Below are positions 33,091-45,144 of a stretch of DNA of 64,000 bases, in pieces. Below the pieces are notes generated by a model, which was given only the letters and a program-made list of their open reading frames with translations, searched no databases and was not told the DNA's origin. The position numbers and the translations under genes were made by a program. Within the stretch, counting starts at the first letter, position 1. Each line of letters begins with the position of its first letter. The DNA lies in NCBI GenBank assembly GCA_036250225.1, contig JAPZLL010000032.1, forward strand, positions 1 to 64,000, given 5' to 3'. The DNA is from Cercophora sp. LCS_1. Its lineage: Eukaryota; Ascomycota; Sordariomycetes; Sordariales; Lasiosphaeriaceae.

Positions 33091-34283
33091 TCACATCCGT
33101 CCACGCAACATGCCGAAAGGATCTCGCCTCCGGGCGCCCATCTCGGGTTCGTAGTACGTGCTTTCGGGCGGAGGTGTCTCGGCTCTGACCAGCCTTTCTC
33201 TGCGGCGCTTCCGTAAGTAGAAGAATGCGAGGACGCTACCGGCGATGAGGATTGCCGAGCCGAAAGCCGCCCCAACACCGATCGGGATGGAACGCTTGTC
33301 ATCTTCCTCGGCCTGGCCCTCCTGAGCGGTTGGAGTCGGCACTGCTACGTCAACAGTTGGTACCTGACTGCTGGGCGGTAGGAAATTGGGGATTGTCGGG
33401 ACTGCGTCAGAGGGGTTTGGGTCATTGGGCGCGTTGACATTGCTAAATCGGCTGGACGGGGCCACAACGTCTGTCTCCGTGCTTTTTTCATTGTCTGTGG
33501 TGGTGGTAGTCGGTTTTGGAGACGTAGCCGTGGTGGGATTTGGAGCTGACGCGCGGGTCAGCCAGGATGGTATCTGGATCGACTTCGGAGGAGGTAGGGT
33601 GTACTTTGATCGGCTGGAAGTCTTGGTTGAAGTCGGAGCTTCACTTGGCGCGTGGAACGATGGAATATCGGCGACAGAACTTGTTACGTCGGGCGAATGC
33701 GCGCGGGTGCTTGTCGCAGGCGCAGTCGACGGATCGCTTGGGGATGGCGTGGGCGGCTCGGGGATTCGGTCGTAGACGCTGTAGTCCTCTAGATCGCAGT
33801 CAGTAACAAATTTGAGCGCAAAAAAGCGCACTTCTGCTTACTCTTGACGGCAAATGTTTCAGTGTCAGACAAGCAATTGTCGCCCTTCAATCTAGCATCC
33901 CCTGCGCAGTACCAAACATCGTCGTCGTCAGACCCCTTATTTACGCAACGCGCGACGGGAATCCCAAATGAGAGCTCGCCAGGACCGCTGCGACAAAAAG
34001 AAGGACAGTTGGGGTCCTTCCAAAAGGGGTCATGGCATGCGCCCCTAAAGTAACGGTAGTCATCGAAACAGAGACCGTTCTCCAAGCAACTGGACCCAGT
34101 GGTGCAGCATAAGCCACGCCCTTTGCCGGTTGAATCTTTGCATTGCTTATAGGCCGTCAGAGCTGTGCCGTCTGGAAAGAAGCACTCGTTGTCATCCCCA
34201 AGAACGAAGGAACAAAAGAAGAAAAGAAAGAGGAGGCGGAGAACCCATGGCGAGGGCGCGCCGCCAGATGCCGTTCTCTCCAT
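33091..34283 (-). CDS. Single-pass membrane protein with Cys-rich ectodomain
   Basis: A 379-residue type I membrane protein. Exons 34283-33842 and 33788-33091; the 53-bp intron has GTAAGC, a CTGAC branch and TAG. The signal peptide (WVLRLLFLFFFCSFVLG) is followed by an ectodomain of about 125 residues rich in cysteine (NECFFPDG, GLCCTTGSSC, NCPSFC, YCAGD). Then comes a long Ser/Thr/Pro-rich stalk, one transmembrane helix (GVGAAFGSAILIAGSVLAFF) and a short basic cytoplasmic tail (YLRKRRRERL). This layout is a widespread fungal family and resembles wall-stress sensors, but it lacks a WSC domain, so sensing is inference. Confidence 0.85.
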
Positions 34284-35083
34284 CGCGACCGAAGGACTGG
34301 GGTTCTTGGATGGATGGATGGAGAAGGTGAGAGAAGATCGATTGGGAATTCGCTGGCAGAGAACACTGGTTACTCTGGGAGGAAAAGGTTGCGCGGGGGA
34401 AATTGCTGGAGGCACCAGAGGTGGCCTCGAGAGTCGCACTTGCCTTACCAACTCGGTCGCTCGGAAAGAGGCTGAAGATGAGATGAAAAGAGCGTGCAAA
34501 CTTGTTGCGCCCTGGCAACACGTCACTTAACGGCTGTAGACGGCTCGCCTGAGGAAGGCAACGAAGCACCGAGACACCAACAGGTTGAATCGAGAGGACA
34601 GAACGAAGCATTGTCGGATCCGTCAGCGTCCGTGATACCTACTCCCGCTGCCATCGACGCATCTACCCGCCAGTTTGCCATTGTCCCACCATGGAAGCCA
34701 GATTCGGCGGTCATGTGAAGCGAGCATCGTCATCCCTGCCGCCGGAATGGACTTTGTGGGCGAAGCCAAGTTGCGACTCGCATTGTTGACGCCCTCGTCG
34801 CGGACTGCAGACCAACGCAGCACATTGATACGACAGTAGACAGCTATCCATTAGCATAAGACGCTTTACAGCAAGTAAAAGCCATATTTCCCACCTCATG
34901 ACTTCAAAAGTTGACGTCCTGCCATCCAATGTCGTCGCCGCCCACCCCGCCAAGAACTGCCGCCCCGTTTCCAAATCCGTCCTAGCGCCGGCACCTCCCG
35001 TCCCATCAAGCCGACATTCTCAAAATTTCCCCAACCGCCATCATCACCGCCAGCCGACAACAACAACCACACCCCATGCCACA
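34284..35083. other. Divergent promoter region
   Basis: About 800 bp between the single-pass membrane protein gene (minus) and the ribosomal protein gene (plus). Both reading frames extend into it without protein-like content. It is presumed to be shared promoter sequence. Confidence 0.45.
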
Positions 35084-36161
35084 ATGAACCTCTCCCTCCC
35101 CACGCGGCGTCTCGCCGCCTCCCTCCCCTCCCAAACCCGTTCCCTCTCAACAACCCCAGCCCGCCCCTGGTTCTGGAACCGCAAAACCAAAACCGAGCCC
35201 GAGACGAAATCCCCGCTAGAAAAAGAAGCCTCAGGCTCGCTCGAAGCCCGCCGCAAACTCGCCGAGCGTCTCCAATCACGCACGACAGGACCCGAGCTCT
35301 TCGCCGACGAAACCGAGGCCTCCTCCTCCGCACGCGCCGCCACCAAATCCACCGACGGCCGCCGCAAAAAAGATGCCAAATCCTACACCACGTACGGCGC
35401 CTCGCTGGTGCACGAACACCTCGCGCGAGCCGCCGATCCGGACCCGCGGTCCCGCGTCCGATGGGAACGCAAGATGGTGATCCGCGCGGTCCGCAACGGG
35501 ACAAACGCGTTCAGCGTCGAACCAAAGGAACTCAAGATCGCGCGGACGGAGCGGCAACTAGTTTCCAAGTCGCCTTTTTTGCCTACGAGCGTCAAAAAGC
35601 TGGCGCCGTTGGCGAGGCAGATCGCCGGCAAGACGCTGGACGAGGCGCTCACGCAGATGCAGTTCAGCAAGAAGAAGATGGCGCGGGAGATCAAGGTCCA
35701 GCTCGAGGAGGCGCGGGACCAGGCGATTGTCGAGCGAGGAATGGGATTGGGGCTGAATACGGAGGGGGAGAAGGAGGAGAAAAAGGCTGGGGCTGTTAAG
35801 ATCGAGACCAAGGACGGGCGACATCTCGAGATTGAGGACCCTACGCGCATGTATGTGGCTGAGGCGTGGGTGAGCCGTGGGCCGTGGAGGGCGAAGCGGC
35901 CGAGCTATCGTGCCAGAGGAAGGATTGACCTTCTCGAGAGCCCTTCGACTGGTGCGTGTTTCTGAACCAAAACCCCCCGGGGGCTCGAGCTTCTGAGCTT
36001 CATTGACTGACGGTTGTCCAGGCATCACGGTCGTCCTGAAAGAGGAAAAGACCCGAATTCGCGAGCACCAGGAGCGTGTGGCCAAGAAGCTTCGCCAGGG
36101 TCCTTGGGTCCATCTCCCTGACCGACCCATCACCGCCCAGCGTCCATACTACACTTGGTAA
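35084..36161 (+). CDS. mrpl22: Mitochondrial large-subunit ribosomal protein uL22m
   Basis: Component of the large subunit of the mitochondrial ribosome, near the exit tunnel. Exons 35084-35951 and 36022-36161, total 1008 nt, 335 residues; the intron is 70 bp. The start ATG at 35084 gives a presequence rich in Arg and Ser (MNLSLPTRRLAASLPSQTR) typical of mitochondrial import. The uL22 core is seen in SPFLPTSVKKLAPLARQIAGK, then LDEALTQMQFSKKKMAREIK, and the conserved end RMYVAEAWVSRGPWRAKRPSYRARGR. The C-terminus continues KEEKTRIREHQE to PYYTW. The open frame continues 62 codons upstream without credible content. Confidence 0.95.
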
Positions 36162-36833
36162 ACGCGACCGGATGGTGGAGAGAGAAACACCTGAAGCGGA
36201 AGATGCAACATGGACAATCAATCACCATGTACCCTTTGTACGATTACTCAACGGCGGACAGAGAGAGATAGATGTATCAGTCGCATGTATTTGTCATCTG
36301 CAGTTCTTGGTTGCTGCCGTGCTCACAGCGACAAAGGCTTTGTAACAAATAGATCCGAGCACCTCATCCGTTCTTACACACAGTACAAGACAATACAGAA
36401 TAGAGCTTGACTCCAAATCGCCAACCGAAATCCTGCATGCCCTGGTCACGCTCCCCGCTCTGGTAAGGACAGTTCTCCGATCTAGCCGCCACCCGCCTGT
36501 TCCAGGCCTTACTCCTGACAGCCCTAGAAGGTAATGTGAAAAGGTATCATAAATATCGTCGTCAAAATGTCCCTTCTCTTCCCGCTTCCAGCAGCAGATG
36601 GTTGCATCTTGCTGCGTGTCCATAGGTGTGGGATATGTACGGGATGGCTGTGATAGGGAAGATGCGTGCGCCGCGTTGTGCTGCAGGCATGGCTTGTGTA
36701 GGACAAAACCCAAAGTACGTCGGCGAAATGAAGGGCTCATGCTTGTGGCCCTCTGTGATCCGACAGTTCAAACATCTCATCGCTCACTCCAACCTTAGTC
36801 TCTTCATCCTTCCCCTCCCGTCCATCGTGCCGC
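36162..36833. other. Convergent intergenic region
   Basis: About 670 bp between the 3' ends of the uL22m gene and the CFEM gene. Open frames on both strands overlap and are not convincing. Confidence 0.4.
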
Positions 36834-38042
36834 TCAGACCATATGCCTTGGCTTTGCCCTTGGAACCATGTCTTCGTATCGACGGCTCTTCATCTCGAGC
36901 TCGCTCAATCCAGTCTCGTACGAGGGGTTGTAGTCCTGGGCGTAGGCCCGGCCTGAGTGGGCGGGCATGGGGTCCGAGATCTTCCAGTGCTTGCCTTGCC
37001 CGGGGCCGCCGTTCTGACGACTGTTGCTACCACGGCGACGGAGGAAGAACCACGCAGCGCCCCCTAAACAGGCAGCGCCGACGGCTGTGAGGCCAACGCC
37101 AAGACCAATCTTGGTCGCAGTGGCCATGCCGGCCTGAGCAGTCGGCGGAGCGGCAGCCGCATCGGAAGAGGTGGAAGCAGGGGCTGAAGTCTTTGAGGTC
37201 GAGCTGCTTGTCGAGCTGGTCTTGCTGGCAGACGCGGTTGGAGACTGTGTAAGTTAGCACAAACTGCATAACCCTCGGCTTTGGTTTGCTAACTTACGGA
37301 TGTGGAAGGTGTTGACGCTAGCTTTGCGGCATCATCAGTTGGTGAGGCTGTGGCTGTGACTGAGGAGGTGCTCGAACTCGAAACTGGCGCGGGAGGGGGA
37401 GCGGAGGTCGGAGCTGGGGGTGCTGATGTTGCTTGGGCCGGCGCTGAGCTCGCAGCAGCGGGTGGAGGTCCGACGGTTGCAGCTGCCAAACTGTGTAAGC
37501 CAGCCGTTCCTGCAGTGGGCTAGCAAAGCTGCCGTTGAGACCACACTTACTTGCGCAGAGGGCAGAAGCCGCGGCTGTAACAGTCGATGCGTAGTCCGCA
37601 CCACACGCCGGAATGGCACAATCCCTGATCGAAAATCCCCAGTCTGGAACTTTGCACAAACATCCAACCTCACCTGCACCACACCCATATTTGGCGAATT
37701 CGTTGACAGCATTGTTGTAGCAAGTTTGCTGTGACTGGTCAGCGCTATTCTTCCATGTTGTGGACGCGGGGTATGCAGAAAGGGGCCAAATCGGGGAGCT
37801 CCAACGCAACCTTCTGCTGCAGGAGGCTGACCCGAAGCGTGCCAATAGTCTCCAATAAACGACCACGCTCCGTCTCCTCAACACTCCGCAACTGACTAGA
37901 CGACCATTGAAATGCAAAACGGGCAAAATCGGTCCGAGCTAGAGAACAATGGACTTACTCCGCACTCCTGTAGGCTTGAGATCTCCTGGCCAAAGACAAC
38001 GCCTGCTGCGGCGAGCAGCGCCAAGGATCGGATGGAAACCAT
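36834..38042 (-). CDS. CFEM-domain membrane protein
   Basis: Cell-surface protein of 294 residues. Exons 38042-37959, 37728-37551, 37509-37298 and 37244-36834, total 885 nt. The signal peptide starts MVSIRSLALLAAAGVVFG. The CFEM domain has the eight cysteines in order: QECGQTCYNNA, KYGCGAGEVGCLC, IRDCAIPACG, and a last in SALC. An Ala/Pro/Ser/Thr-rich linker follows, then one transmembrane helix (GLGVGLTAVGAACLGGAAWF) and a basic tail beginning LRRRGS. This is a transmembrane rather than a GPI CFEM protein; members act in haem or iron capture, adhesion or host interaction. Intron 1 is long (230 bp); intron 2 is unusually short (41 bp, 37510-37550), so that junction is the least certain. Confidence 0.88.
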
Positions 38043-41000
38043 TGTGTAGGCGATGTTCGGTCCACTTGAGAAAACCAGGGGAGACCGATGTCAAAAGTCC
38101 TTCGAGAAGGAAAAGTGGATGTCGCTCTTCAGCTCGCGGCTGGCTCGAGATGACTCGCAGATGTTGCCGCGAAGTCGGGTTTCACGTCGATGTTTTGGTG
38201 AGTGCGTGGGACCAATTTCCTCCGGTGGCACAGTCGGGGGTTGCTCAGAGTGCTCAGAGTGCCTGGTTTCGGCAGTTTCGATCGCTGAAAGTCGCAATAA
38301 CGCTTTTCGACGGGTAATCGAGGAAGTCGCGGGCCGAGGCAGTTATGCTTCGAAAAGAACGTTAAAAATGGAAAGGGCAGAAAGCCGGAGTGGTCAAGAG
38401 GTCGGTAGGTAGGTATAGGTTCAAGGACCTAAAAAAAAAAAAAAAAAAAAAGCGAGTGTGGGTTGAAGCGAATGTGAAGACGGGACTGCTTCCTCGAAGT
38501 TGAAAGAGGCAGGACGAAGAAGACAAGTCCGGAGACCTAAACCGCGGCAAGGTGATGCGAGTGAAGGCGACCTTGGTGCGAAAGGAAAAAGGGCGAAAGA
38601 GGGTGGAAAAGAGCGAGAGGGATCGTGGCGTCGGATGGGGGCCCAGTGGGAGGTTTAAGGAATTCCCAGGGTTCTCTTCCCACGCAAGAAACACGCTCGC
38701 TCGATTTTACTGCATTCTTCCTGCAGGTGTGTGTTTGGGGGGTGGGAAAGAGTGTCTGGAATGCAGGCGAGAGCCTACTCGGAAGACCTGGGAATTCTTC
38801 CAACACCGGTGTGCCCAGGCTCCACAGCCCCCTTCCTGTTCCTGCTGCTCAGGTCGCTCTCCTCGCGCGGGGAGGAGCATCCTTGCTCGCGCTGCCGGGG
38901 TCCGAACATTGCGTCGACCCCTGCCAAGAAGCCAAGCAGGAGAGAAGCCACCAAGAAATCCCAGAACACACAGGGGGATGGAGACCGCAACGGCGCCCAA
39001 GACGATCTGCCCGCCGTCATGCGAATCATCGCAACAGGCGATGTCATCTCCATGGAGGATGCGGGGATTTGCATCGTCTCAAGGCTAGACCCTATAAAAG
39101 GATATGGTAAGCTCGCCGCAGCAGCCGACCTCATTTACCAAAGGATGAGTTGGCGCGCTCTTGCGGCTTTGCAGCGTCCCCGCCATTCGGCACCTTGACG
39201 CGGAGCTGGCGAGTGGTCCTCTGACGCCCCAGTCGCACTTTTCCGGGTCAGCGGTGCTCTCAGCTTAGCCAGGCCAGCCCTTCCCGATATAGACGGCGGG
39301 AAGACCACCAAGAGCGGGAGGAGGGAGGGTCGCACCGGGGAAGGGCAACGTGTGCAATTGCTTCCCCCGCTTCCTGGCATCCGTCTCTCACCATGACGGC
39401 GTCGGTTGCATTCGCCCCTCTTCTAGCGGTGCAATATTTGAACACCGCAGGACTGGGCCGTCTCTTGTCGTCTTGCTCGTTCCGCATGACGGCACCGTCG
39501 TCATCCGATGGATGAGATGACATGACCAGTTCATGGTGGCCGTTCTTTGCGCGACTTTGGGTCGAAAAGCAGGTCCCAGCGATCGGCGCAGGGGCGGATG
39601 CGCTAAGCCCCCGTTCCCCTGAGACTTCCACAAAATCCCACAAATCCAGAATCCCAATTCGCTGCGCGCTGACAGGGGAACAGGCGGCAGCTAAAATCGA
39701 GGGGCACACGTTGACAGGGGCCTGGCGCAGCCTGTGACTGGCCGCCCGAGTCTCTGATGCACGTGGAGTGGGACTGCCGATGGGAAAATGGGCATGCAAT
39801 GGAACTCGGCGTTGAAACCTTCAGCCCTTTGTGAACAATGACATTCTGCGAGAAAGTCGATCAAGGCTGAGGAATGGCGGCAGAGACAAGGTGCAAACGG
39901 ATTTGACAGCTGTCAGATTGGTGTTTGCGCACGCACTCTGTTCGCAAATTGCCGCAGTCAGCCAACACGTCCCCCGAGGTTTACCTAACGGCTCCCTCCG
40001 AACTCGGTTAGACCGGTTTCAGATTCTCGTTTTTCGCTGGGGCTTCCAGGGAAGCAGCTTCGAAGCGGATTCGACAAATTGCACGGCACGAGCACTCAAC
40101 CGATTGCGAACCCAACGGTCTTTGCCGATCGTCTGGAGATGCACACGCCTAGTGCCCAATGAGCAATCGGCAGAAACGGCCCCCAAGACCTCGGTCTGGC
40201 GGCTGCGGTGAATTGATGGAAGCGCTGCTGTGAAGCGTTGCGCTGCGGCACTTGGTTCGCCGACTGACCTAGCCCCTAGGTTTCCCGCGATGTTTGACGA
40301 TGGTGGACCGCACAACTGTCCTTCTTTTCCTGGACATCAACCGCGCAGATCTGGTCCTGAGCATGGAAAAGGAGATGAAGCAGCCGCTGGACCCCGCGGA
40401 TTAGCGGTCTGGAGACCACTGCCGAGCTGAATGGAGGGCTGCCTCCGAGTGGACCACCCGTCTGTCAGAACCAGAGACAGTAAGACGCAGGAGAGAGGGT
40501 GTCCCCCGTAGATTGACGCCATCTACGGATGATGACGGCACGTTTGCTTTGTGTCCACCAAGTGGTGAAGCCCGCAATGTTCGTACTACTTCGTAACTGC
40601 CGTTGGTAGCTCCATCCATGTCATCTTCAGGTGCGGCGCTGTCGTGCCCCTGATACCCGTTTCAAGAATGCTGTCGAAGCCATTGTGCTCCAGATAGCCA
40701 AACTACCCGGAGTATTTATCGGCTTGGATCGTAACCCTAACTTCATCGAGGCATTTGGCATGACGAGCCTCACGGAGATTAAATCCGTCTCAAAGCGACC
40801 GAGGCCCGCGATGGGGAGGCGTGCATGAATGAGCATCACTACAAACACCAGCAGTGTATCTGCCAAACATCCGATAACTCGCCGCAACTGATAGCTGGTG
40901 TATTCCATTCCATTTGCATCGATCTCCCTTGCATCAGGCCGGACGATAATGAGGCGAAACTTGTCAAGTTTCAAGTCATCCAGCTGTCATCCATGAGATC

Positions 41001-41218
41001 TCATATTCTAAACTTGAGCATGTGGAAAACTCTCTCGTGAGTGCGTTTCTTTTTATGGGTTTCATCAGTTGTTAGTGTTTCAAGTCACCATGCACTACTA
41101 GACCAGGGGATCGCGCCCCTGCTTCAAGATGCGTCCAGAGATCTTATAAGCGACTGAAAGCTCTGCTAAGCTATCTTCCTGAATCATCCACGTACACGAA
41201 AGAAATCACACGTTTAAG
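38043..41218. other. Gene-poor 3.2-kb interval
   Basis: It lies between the CFEM gene start and the 3' end of the Hsp70-like gene. It contains a poly-A run at 38431-38450, a TATAAAAGG at about 39094, and scattered open frames (plus 38552-39198, minus 39260-39799, minus 40627-40974) with no recognisable domain, signal peptide or membrane pattern. No tRNA or rRNA gene was recognised. Confidence 0.4.
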
Positions 41219-43715
41219 CTAAGCAGTTGCCATCGTGCGCTCGGCAAGAAGAGTCCCCCCGCATCTCAAGGTAATGACAATATTGGAGATGTCCATCGAT
41301 GCTTCAAGGGTGAGGACTGATTTGAAAAAAGTCTTGTTCAGAAATCGCCGCTTGATCTCAACCTTTTCACGCTGGCTCTCTGGGATGTCCGACAGCCCGT
41401 AGTCCAGGTAAACCAACTGAGTTCCTGGCCAACGATTAGAATGAGCAGGGTACTCAATCATGAGGGCGCAACTTACCGTCAGATGGGGGATCACGGAGCG
41501 TGCAAGGTTTCTTGCCCGCAGGACAAGCCAAGAAAGTGACTCTCGAGATAGTCCCCGTCACGATGTCCTGCTGCCGGAACTTTCGCAATAGTATGACGGT
41601 CTTCTTTCTAGCCTCCTTGTCGTCCATGAACAAGACTTCGCCCTTGTCGAAGAGCCAGGTGATCTGGTTCACTGCCAACTTTGCTCCGTCGGCAGGGTTG
41701 ACCTTAGCGTCCTCAGTGGCGTGTTTTGTGGTATCGTAAGCCGCGCAGGAGGCAACCCCGTAATGAAAAGATGTGCGTAAGATGGGTCGAGGCTCTCCGG
41801 TGATCAGACTAAGTGTGTGAATGATGGCGCCCCTAGTTTTCGACACCCTGTGTACCCTATCAGTCCCGCTGGGGATATTAGAAGGAGTTGGAAGTGGTGA
41901 TACGTACATCGCATCCTCGAGGGAGTTGTACACCACAATCCTCCGTGAGAATCCAAGCTGGCGTATCCGCTGATTGACATACGCGTTTGCCGAGAATGTG
42001 CCAGACAAGAATATCGTCTGCAGCATCAAGTTAGAACAGGGCCCAAACGAAGAGGGTGTCGAAGTCACCTTGACTCTGATCTTTTGAGCATCGGCGCACG
42101 CCAGCTCACTCAAAATAATAGACTCCAAATTTGATATTGTGGAATCAAAAAGACGCTTCACATCCGCACTGTTTGGATTTGCGAGGGGTGATGGTTAGCT
42201 ATCAATGTCGCCAGATTGTTGAAGACTGAAGCTTACGGCTCAAATATGAACGCACCGTTCAGGATCCCGCGAGCTTTATCTTCGACTTGGCCAAACCCTC
42301 GAGGAAGCTCAAGAGGATATCTGAGCCCATTGTCTTGACCATCAAAGCCCATAGCAATGGGATCCCATCGCTCCCGGATGCGTCTCCAATTCGGACTTAG
42401 AACACCCACAGGATTATAAGCGTGATCGGTTGCGTTAAGCTTTGCAACGTCTTCTTCCGACAAGCGTGCTGACATGAATCTTCGCACGTCGCTAAACAGG
42501 GGCCCCCACCCAGCCGGTCCGCCTTAATTCTCAGTCAACTATTACTAACTCGCAGGTCACTGACAACCCTGTGAAAAAGGGTTTGGGGGTATAATTACTT
42601 GACAAGTAACCGTATTGTGTCAATCTCAGACCTTGAGGGTCCCTCTCAGTTGAGTCGATTCGAAATAACGTCGCGGACTGGTGTTGTGAGATTTTAAACT
42701 TGCAATCTCATGCATGAGCACGAAGCGCCGGGGTTGTACCGAAATCACTCACTGCGTAGTCATCCGAGGCGTCACAAACAATAAATGCCTCGCCCTTGAA
42801 CGTGACTGGTGAGTCCCGACATCCAGAGCCCAGATCATTCCCAAGAAGATACGGGGTTACATACGGAACGTAGCTGGGAAAGGTAGCCAAGATTCATTTC
42901 GGCAGACATGACTCCCGCCAAAGCATTGGCCTCGGACTCGGTGACAAAGTAAAAATCACGTCGCCTCGGAAACAAATCGGTGTTGAAGACAGATTGCACA
43001 ATCTGGAAATACCGTTGTTTGAGCAGCCGAGACCATTGCTTGGCAGCATGTCAGGAAAATTCGACAGTTGGAAGTGAAAGACAAACCGGTGGGTAAGTAA
43101 AGACGAAGTCAGTCGGTATTTGTTCGGGTATATGGCGTCCAGCTTGCACCACAATCTCCTCATATAGCTTCTCGGCGATATGGTAGAGATAATCGCCGAC
43201 GATTTCGTCGGGCGACCTTATCAGATAGCCCGGCGTGGGTTCGTCAAGGGGGTCGCGTTCGATCTTGGTGGCCTCCCAGAGTAGCTTTGCGAAGGACGTT
43301 GTTTTGGTCGTGACGTCTCGATCAGTGGGCTCGAGGTTTGCTCTGAGCCACTTCATGACTCTAGAATCGTCGTCAATGTCGTCTCCCCACTGCTGGCAAC
43401 CGCGGATGCTAGGGCTATAAGACATCTCGCTTGGGACGCGTGGGGCCATCGTACGGGGCCAGTGTTGTATGATGCGGAATTCTTTCAACAATTCAGGAGT
43501 ATTCTGCCGGTCCGGCCGTTGATATAGGTATGCTGCCGCTGCAGATCAATCATGTCAATCACAAGGCGACGCTCTCAAGATCTTGTCAATGGGGCACATG
43601 TCTTACATGTAGACGCCAGTCCGAATTCCACAGCAGCGAGAATCCGCCCTTCAGAAGAGTTGGACGAAGGGACATCATGAGCGGTGCGGAGCTCTGGCGT
43701 GGTGCTTCGCGACAT
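41219..43715 (-). CDS. Hsp70-like (HSPA12-type) protein, ATP motifs eroded
   Basis: Ten exons: 43715-43607, 43538-43087, 43038-42865, 42794-42753, 42698-42611, 42522-42237, 42168-42069, 42017-41908, 41847-41477 and 41424-41219, total 1938 nt, 645 residues. The order of blocks follows fungal Hsp70-like actin-fold proteins: an N-terminal strand-loop (ILAAVEFGLAST where IDFGTTYSG is usual), FRIIQHWP, then FVFTYPP, FVTESEANALAGVMS, FIVCDASDDYA (where DAGGGT is usual), VKRLFDSTI, TIFLSGTFSANAYVNQRI and SKTRGAIIHTL. The two glycine/threonine phosphate loops are both altered, so ATP binding is doubtful. The intron at 42523-42610 has a weak GTTACT donor; the others are standard. There is no signal peptide. 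It is divergent from the STAND N-terminal gene at 44007, with 291 bp between the start codons. It could be a pseudo-chaperone or a decaying gene that is still open. Confidence 0.75.
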
Positions 43716-44006
43716 GACGGCAACCGTTGATTGTTCCTTCCCTCTGCACAGCACATGGACGAAGCTGAATTGGACCAGAGCGCTCGTCCTGCGGGGAAAT
43801 TGGAAGCTGGAAGGTGTGGCTGGGGCTGGCTAGAGCCCCTGACGGCTATCATTCGTTATCGCCAGGGGGTGCGCCGCCGCCACACGTGACATGTGCATGC
43901 TCTGGCCAACTTTGAAAGATGGATCTGGATGAGCTAAGGGTGGGTGATCCCTTGGTTGGTGTGCCTACTCTCACCGAGTCGCCCACAAACCAACACATCG
44001 ACCGCC

Positions 44007-45116
44007 ATGGACCCCCTCACTATCACAACCTCGACACTATCTATCATTGGACTCTGCGTCAAAGGATTGGACGCGCTTCATAAATACTGGAGCGATGCTC
44101 AGCAGGCCGAGTTAAACCTTCGCCAGCTGACGGATGAATGCACGACGATCGAGGCTGCCGTCGTCAATCTCCGCATCCTGTACCGAAAACCGGACCGCTT
44201 GCCACCGTCACTCGCCAACCACGACGATGTGCGGATTTCCCTTACAAACTGCGAGCGTATGTTCAATGTCCTGCTCGAGAAGCTCGACCCCATCCTGTCT
44301 CTCATTCAGCGTCGAGGCGCGACCGACAGGTTGAGCATTTGTGCACGCATCTCGGTTGTCTGGAATCGAGACGAGGTCGAGTTCTTTCGCCAGCGGTTGC
44401 AGGGCCAAGTGGTTGCGCTCGACTTCCTGCTTGGGGTCGTGCAGTATCACCTTTCGCGCGAAACCAACGACAAGATAGACGCAGTCTTGGAGATACTACA
44501 GTCCTCAGATTGGAAGCAGCGGTTGGGCCGGAGCAAACGAGACGCCGACACCCTAGTGTCATCCTACGACAAAGAGTCAAGTCTTTTTTATCGGCCCTCT
44601 GCTCACCCAGATGACATTGCCGATTCCATCCTTGGTGATGAGAACTTTTCCTTCGACGACGAGAGCGTCAACACAAAGGCGTACCGAAGGAGCCTGGCAC
44701 GGCATTCAAGGAAGGCGCCATCGTCATCATTCTCTCAATTGCTCAAAAAAACCTTCAGGAAGGGTAGCGAGCAGCCATCGGAGGGTATTGTCACAGAGTC
44801 ATTTGAAGAGATTATCCTCGATCAGACGCATGCCCCAGAGACGCTCACAATTCAACACATTGAGAAGTGGGAAGAGACTCTGCGGTCATGGGTGGCCCTG
44901 AGGAGCGAACTTCGAAGCATGAAGCACGCCGATAGCGTGTTTGATGACGTGCGACTCGCCAAGATGAAACAGGCTGATGACTTGTTGTCGGAACTGAGAA
45001 TTAATGTGTCGGATTGGGAGCGGAAAACTTCCAGCAATGCCGCGGTTGGCGAGGAACTTCGATGGGTTCTCGCGGTAACACAAGACCCCCTTCTCACCTC
45101 ATCGAGAAATAAGTGA
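44007..45116 (+). CDS. Stand-alone fungal STAND N-terminal-domain protein
   Basis: A 369-residue single-exon gene. The start at 44007 (MDPLTITTSTLSIIGLCVKG) matches the usual beginning of the N-terminal helical domain of fungal STAND (NLR-like) proteins; upstream codons are not protein-like. Long amphipathic helices follow (LRQLTDECTTIEAAVVNL, RMFNVLLEKLDPILSLI, FRQRLQGQVVALDFLLGVV). The C-terminal half is charged with helical stretches (WEETLRSWVALRSELRSM, MKQADDLLSELRINVSDW). No NACHT, ankyrin, WD40 or TPR region follows, so it is a signalling-domain-only protein. A scaffold or death-signalling role is inferred from the domain's usual context. It shares a short bidirectional promoter with the Hsp70-like gene. 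Confidence 0.8.
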   Translation: MDPLTITTSTLSIIGLCVKGLDALHKYWSDAQQAELNLRQLTDECTTIEAAVVNLRILYRKPDRLPPSLANHDDVRISLTNCERMFNVLLEKLDPILSLIQRRGATDRLSICARISVVWNRDEVEFFRQRLQGQVVALDFLLGVVQYHLSRETNDKIDAVLEILQSSDWKQRLGRSKRDADTLVSSYDKESSLFYRPSAHPDDIADSILGDENFSFDDESVNTKAYRRSLARHSRKAPSSSFSQLLKKTFRKGSEQPSEGIVTESFEEIILDQTHAPETLTIQHIEKWEETLRSWVALRSELRSMKHADSVFDDVRLAKMKQADDLLSELRINVSDWERKTSSNAAVGEELRWVLAVTQDPLLTSSRNK

Positions 45117-45144
45117 AGGGACTTCATTCCTGATTACACCGCTC

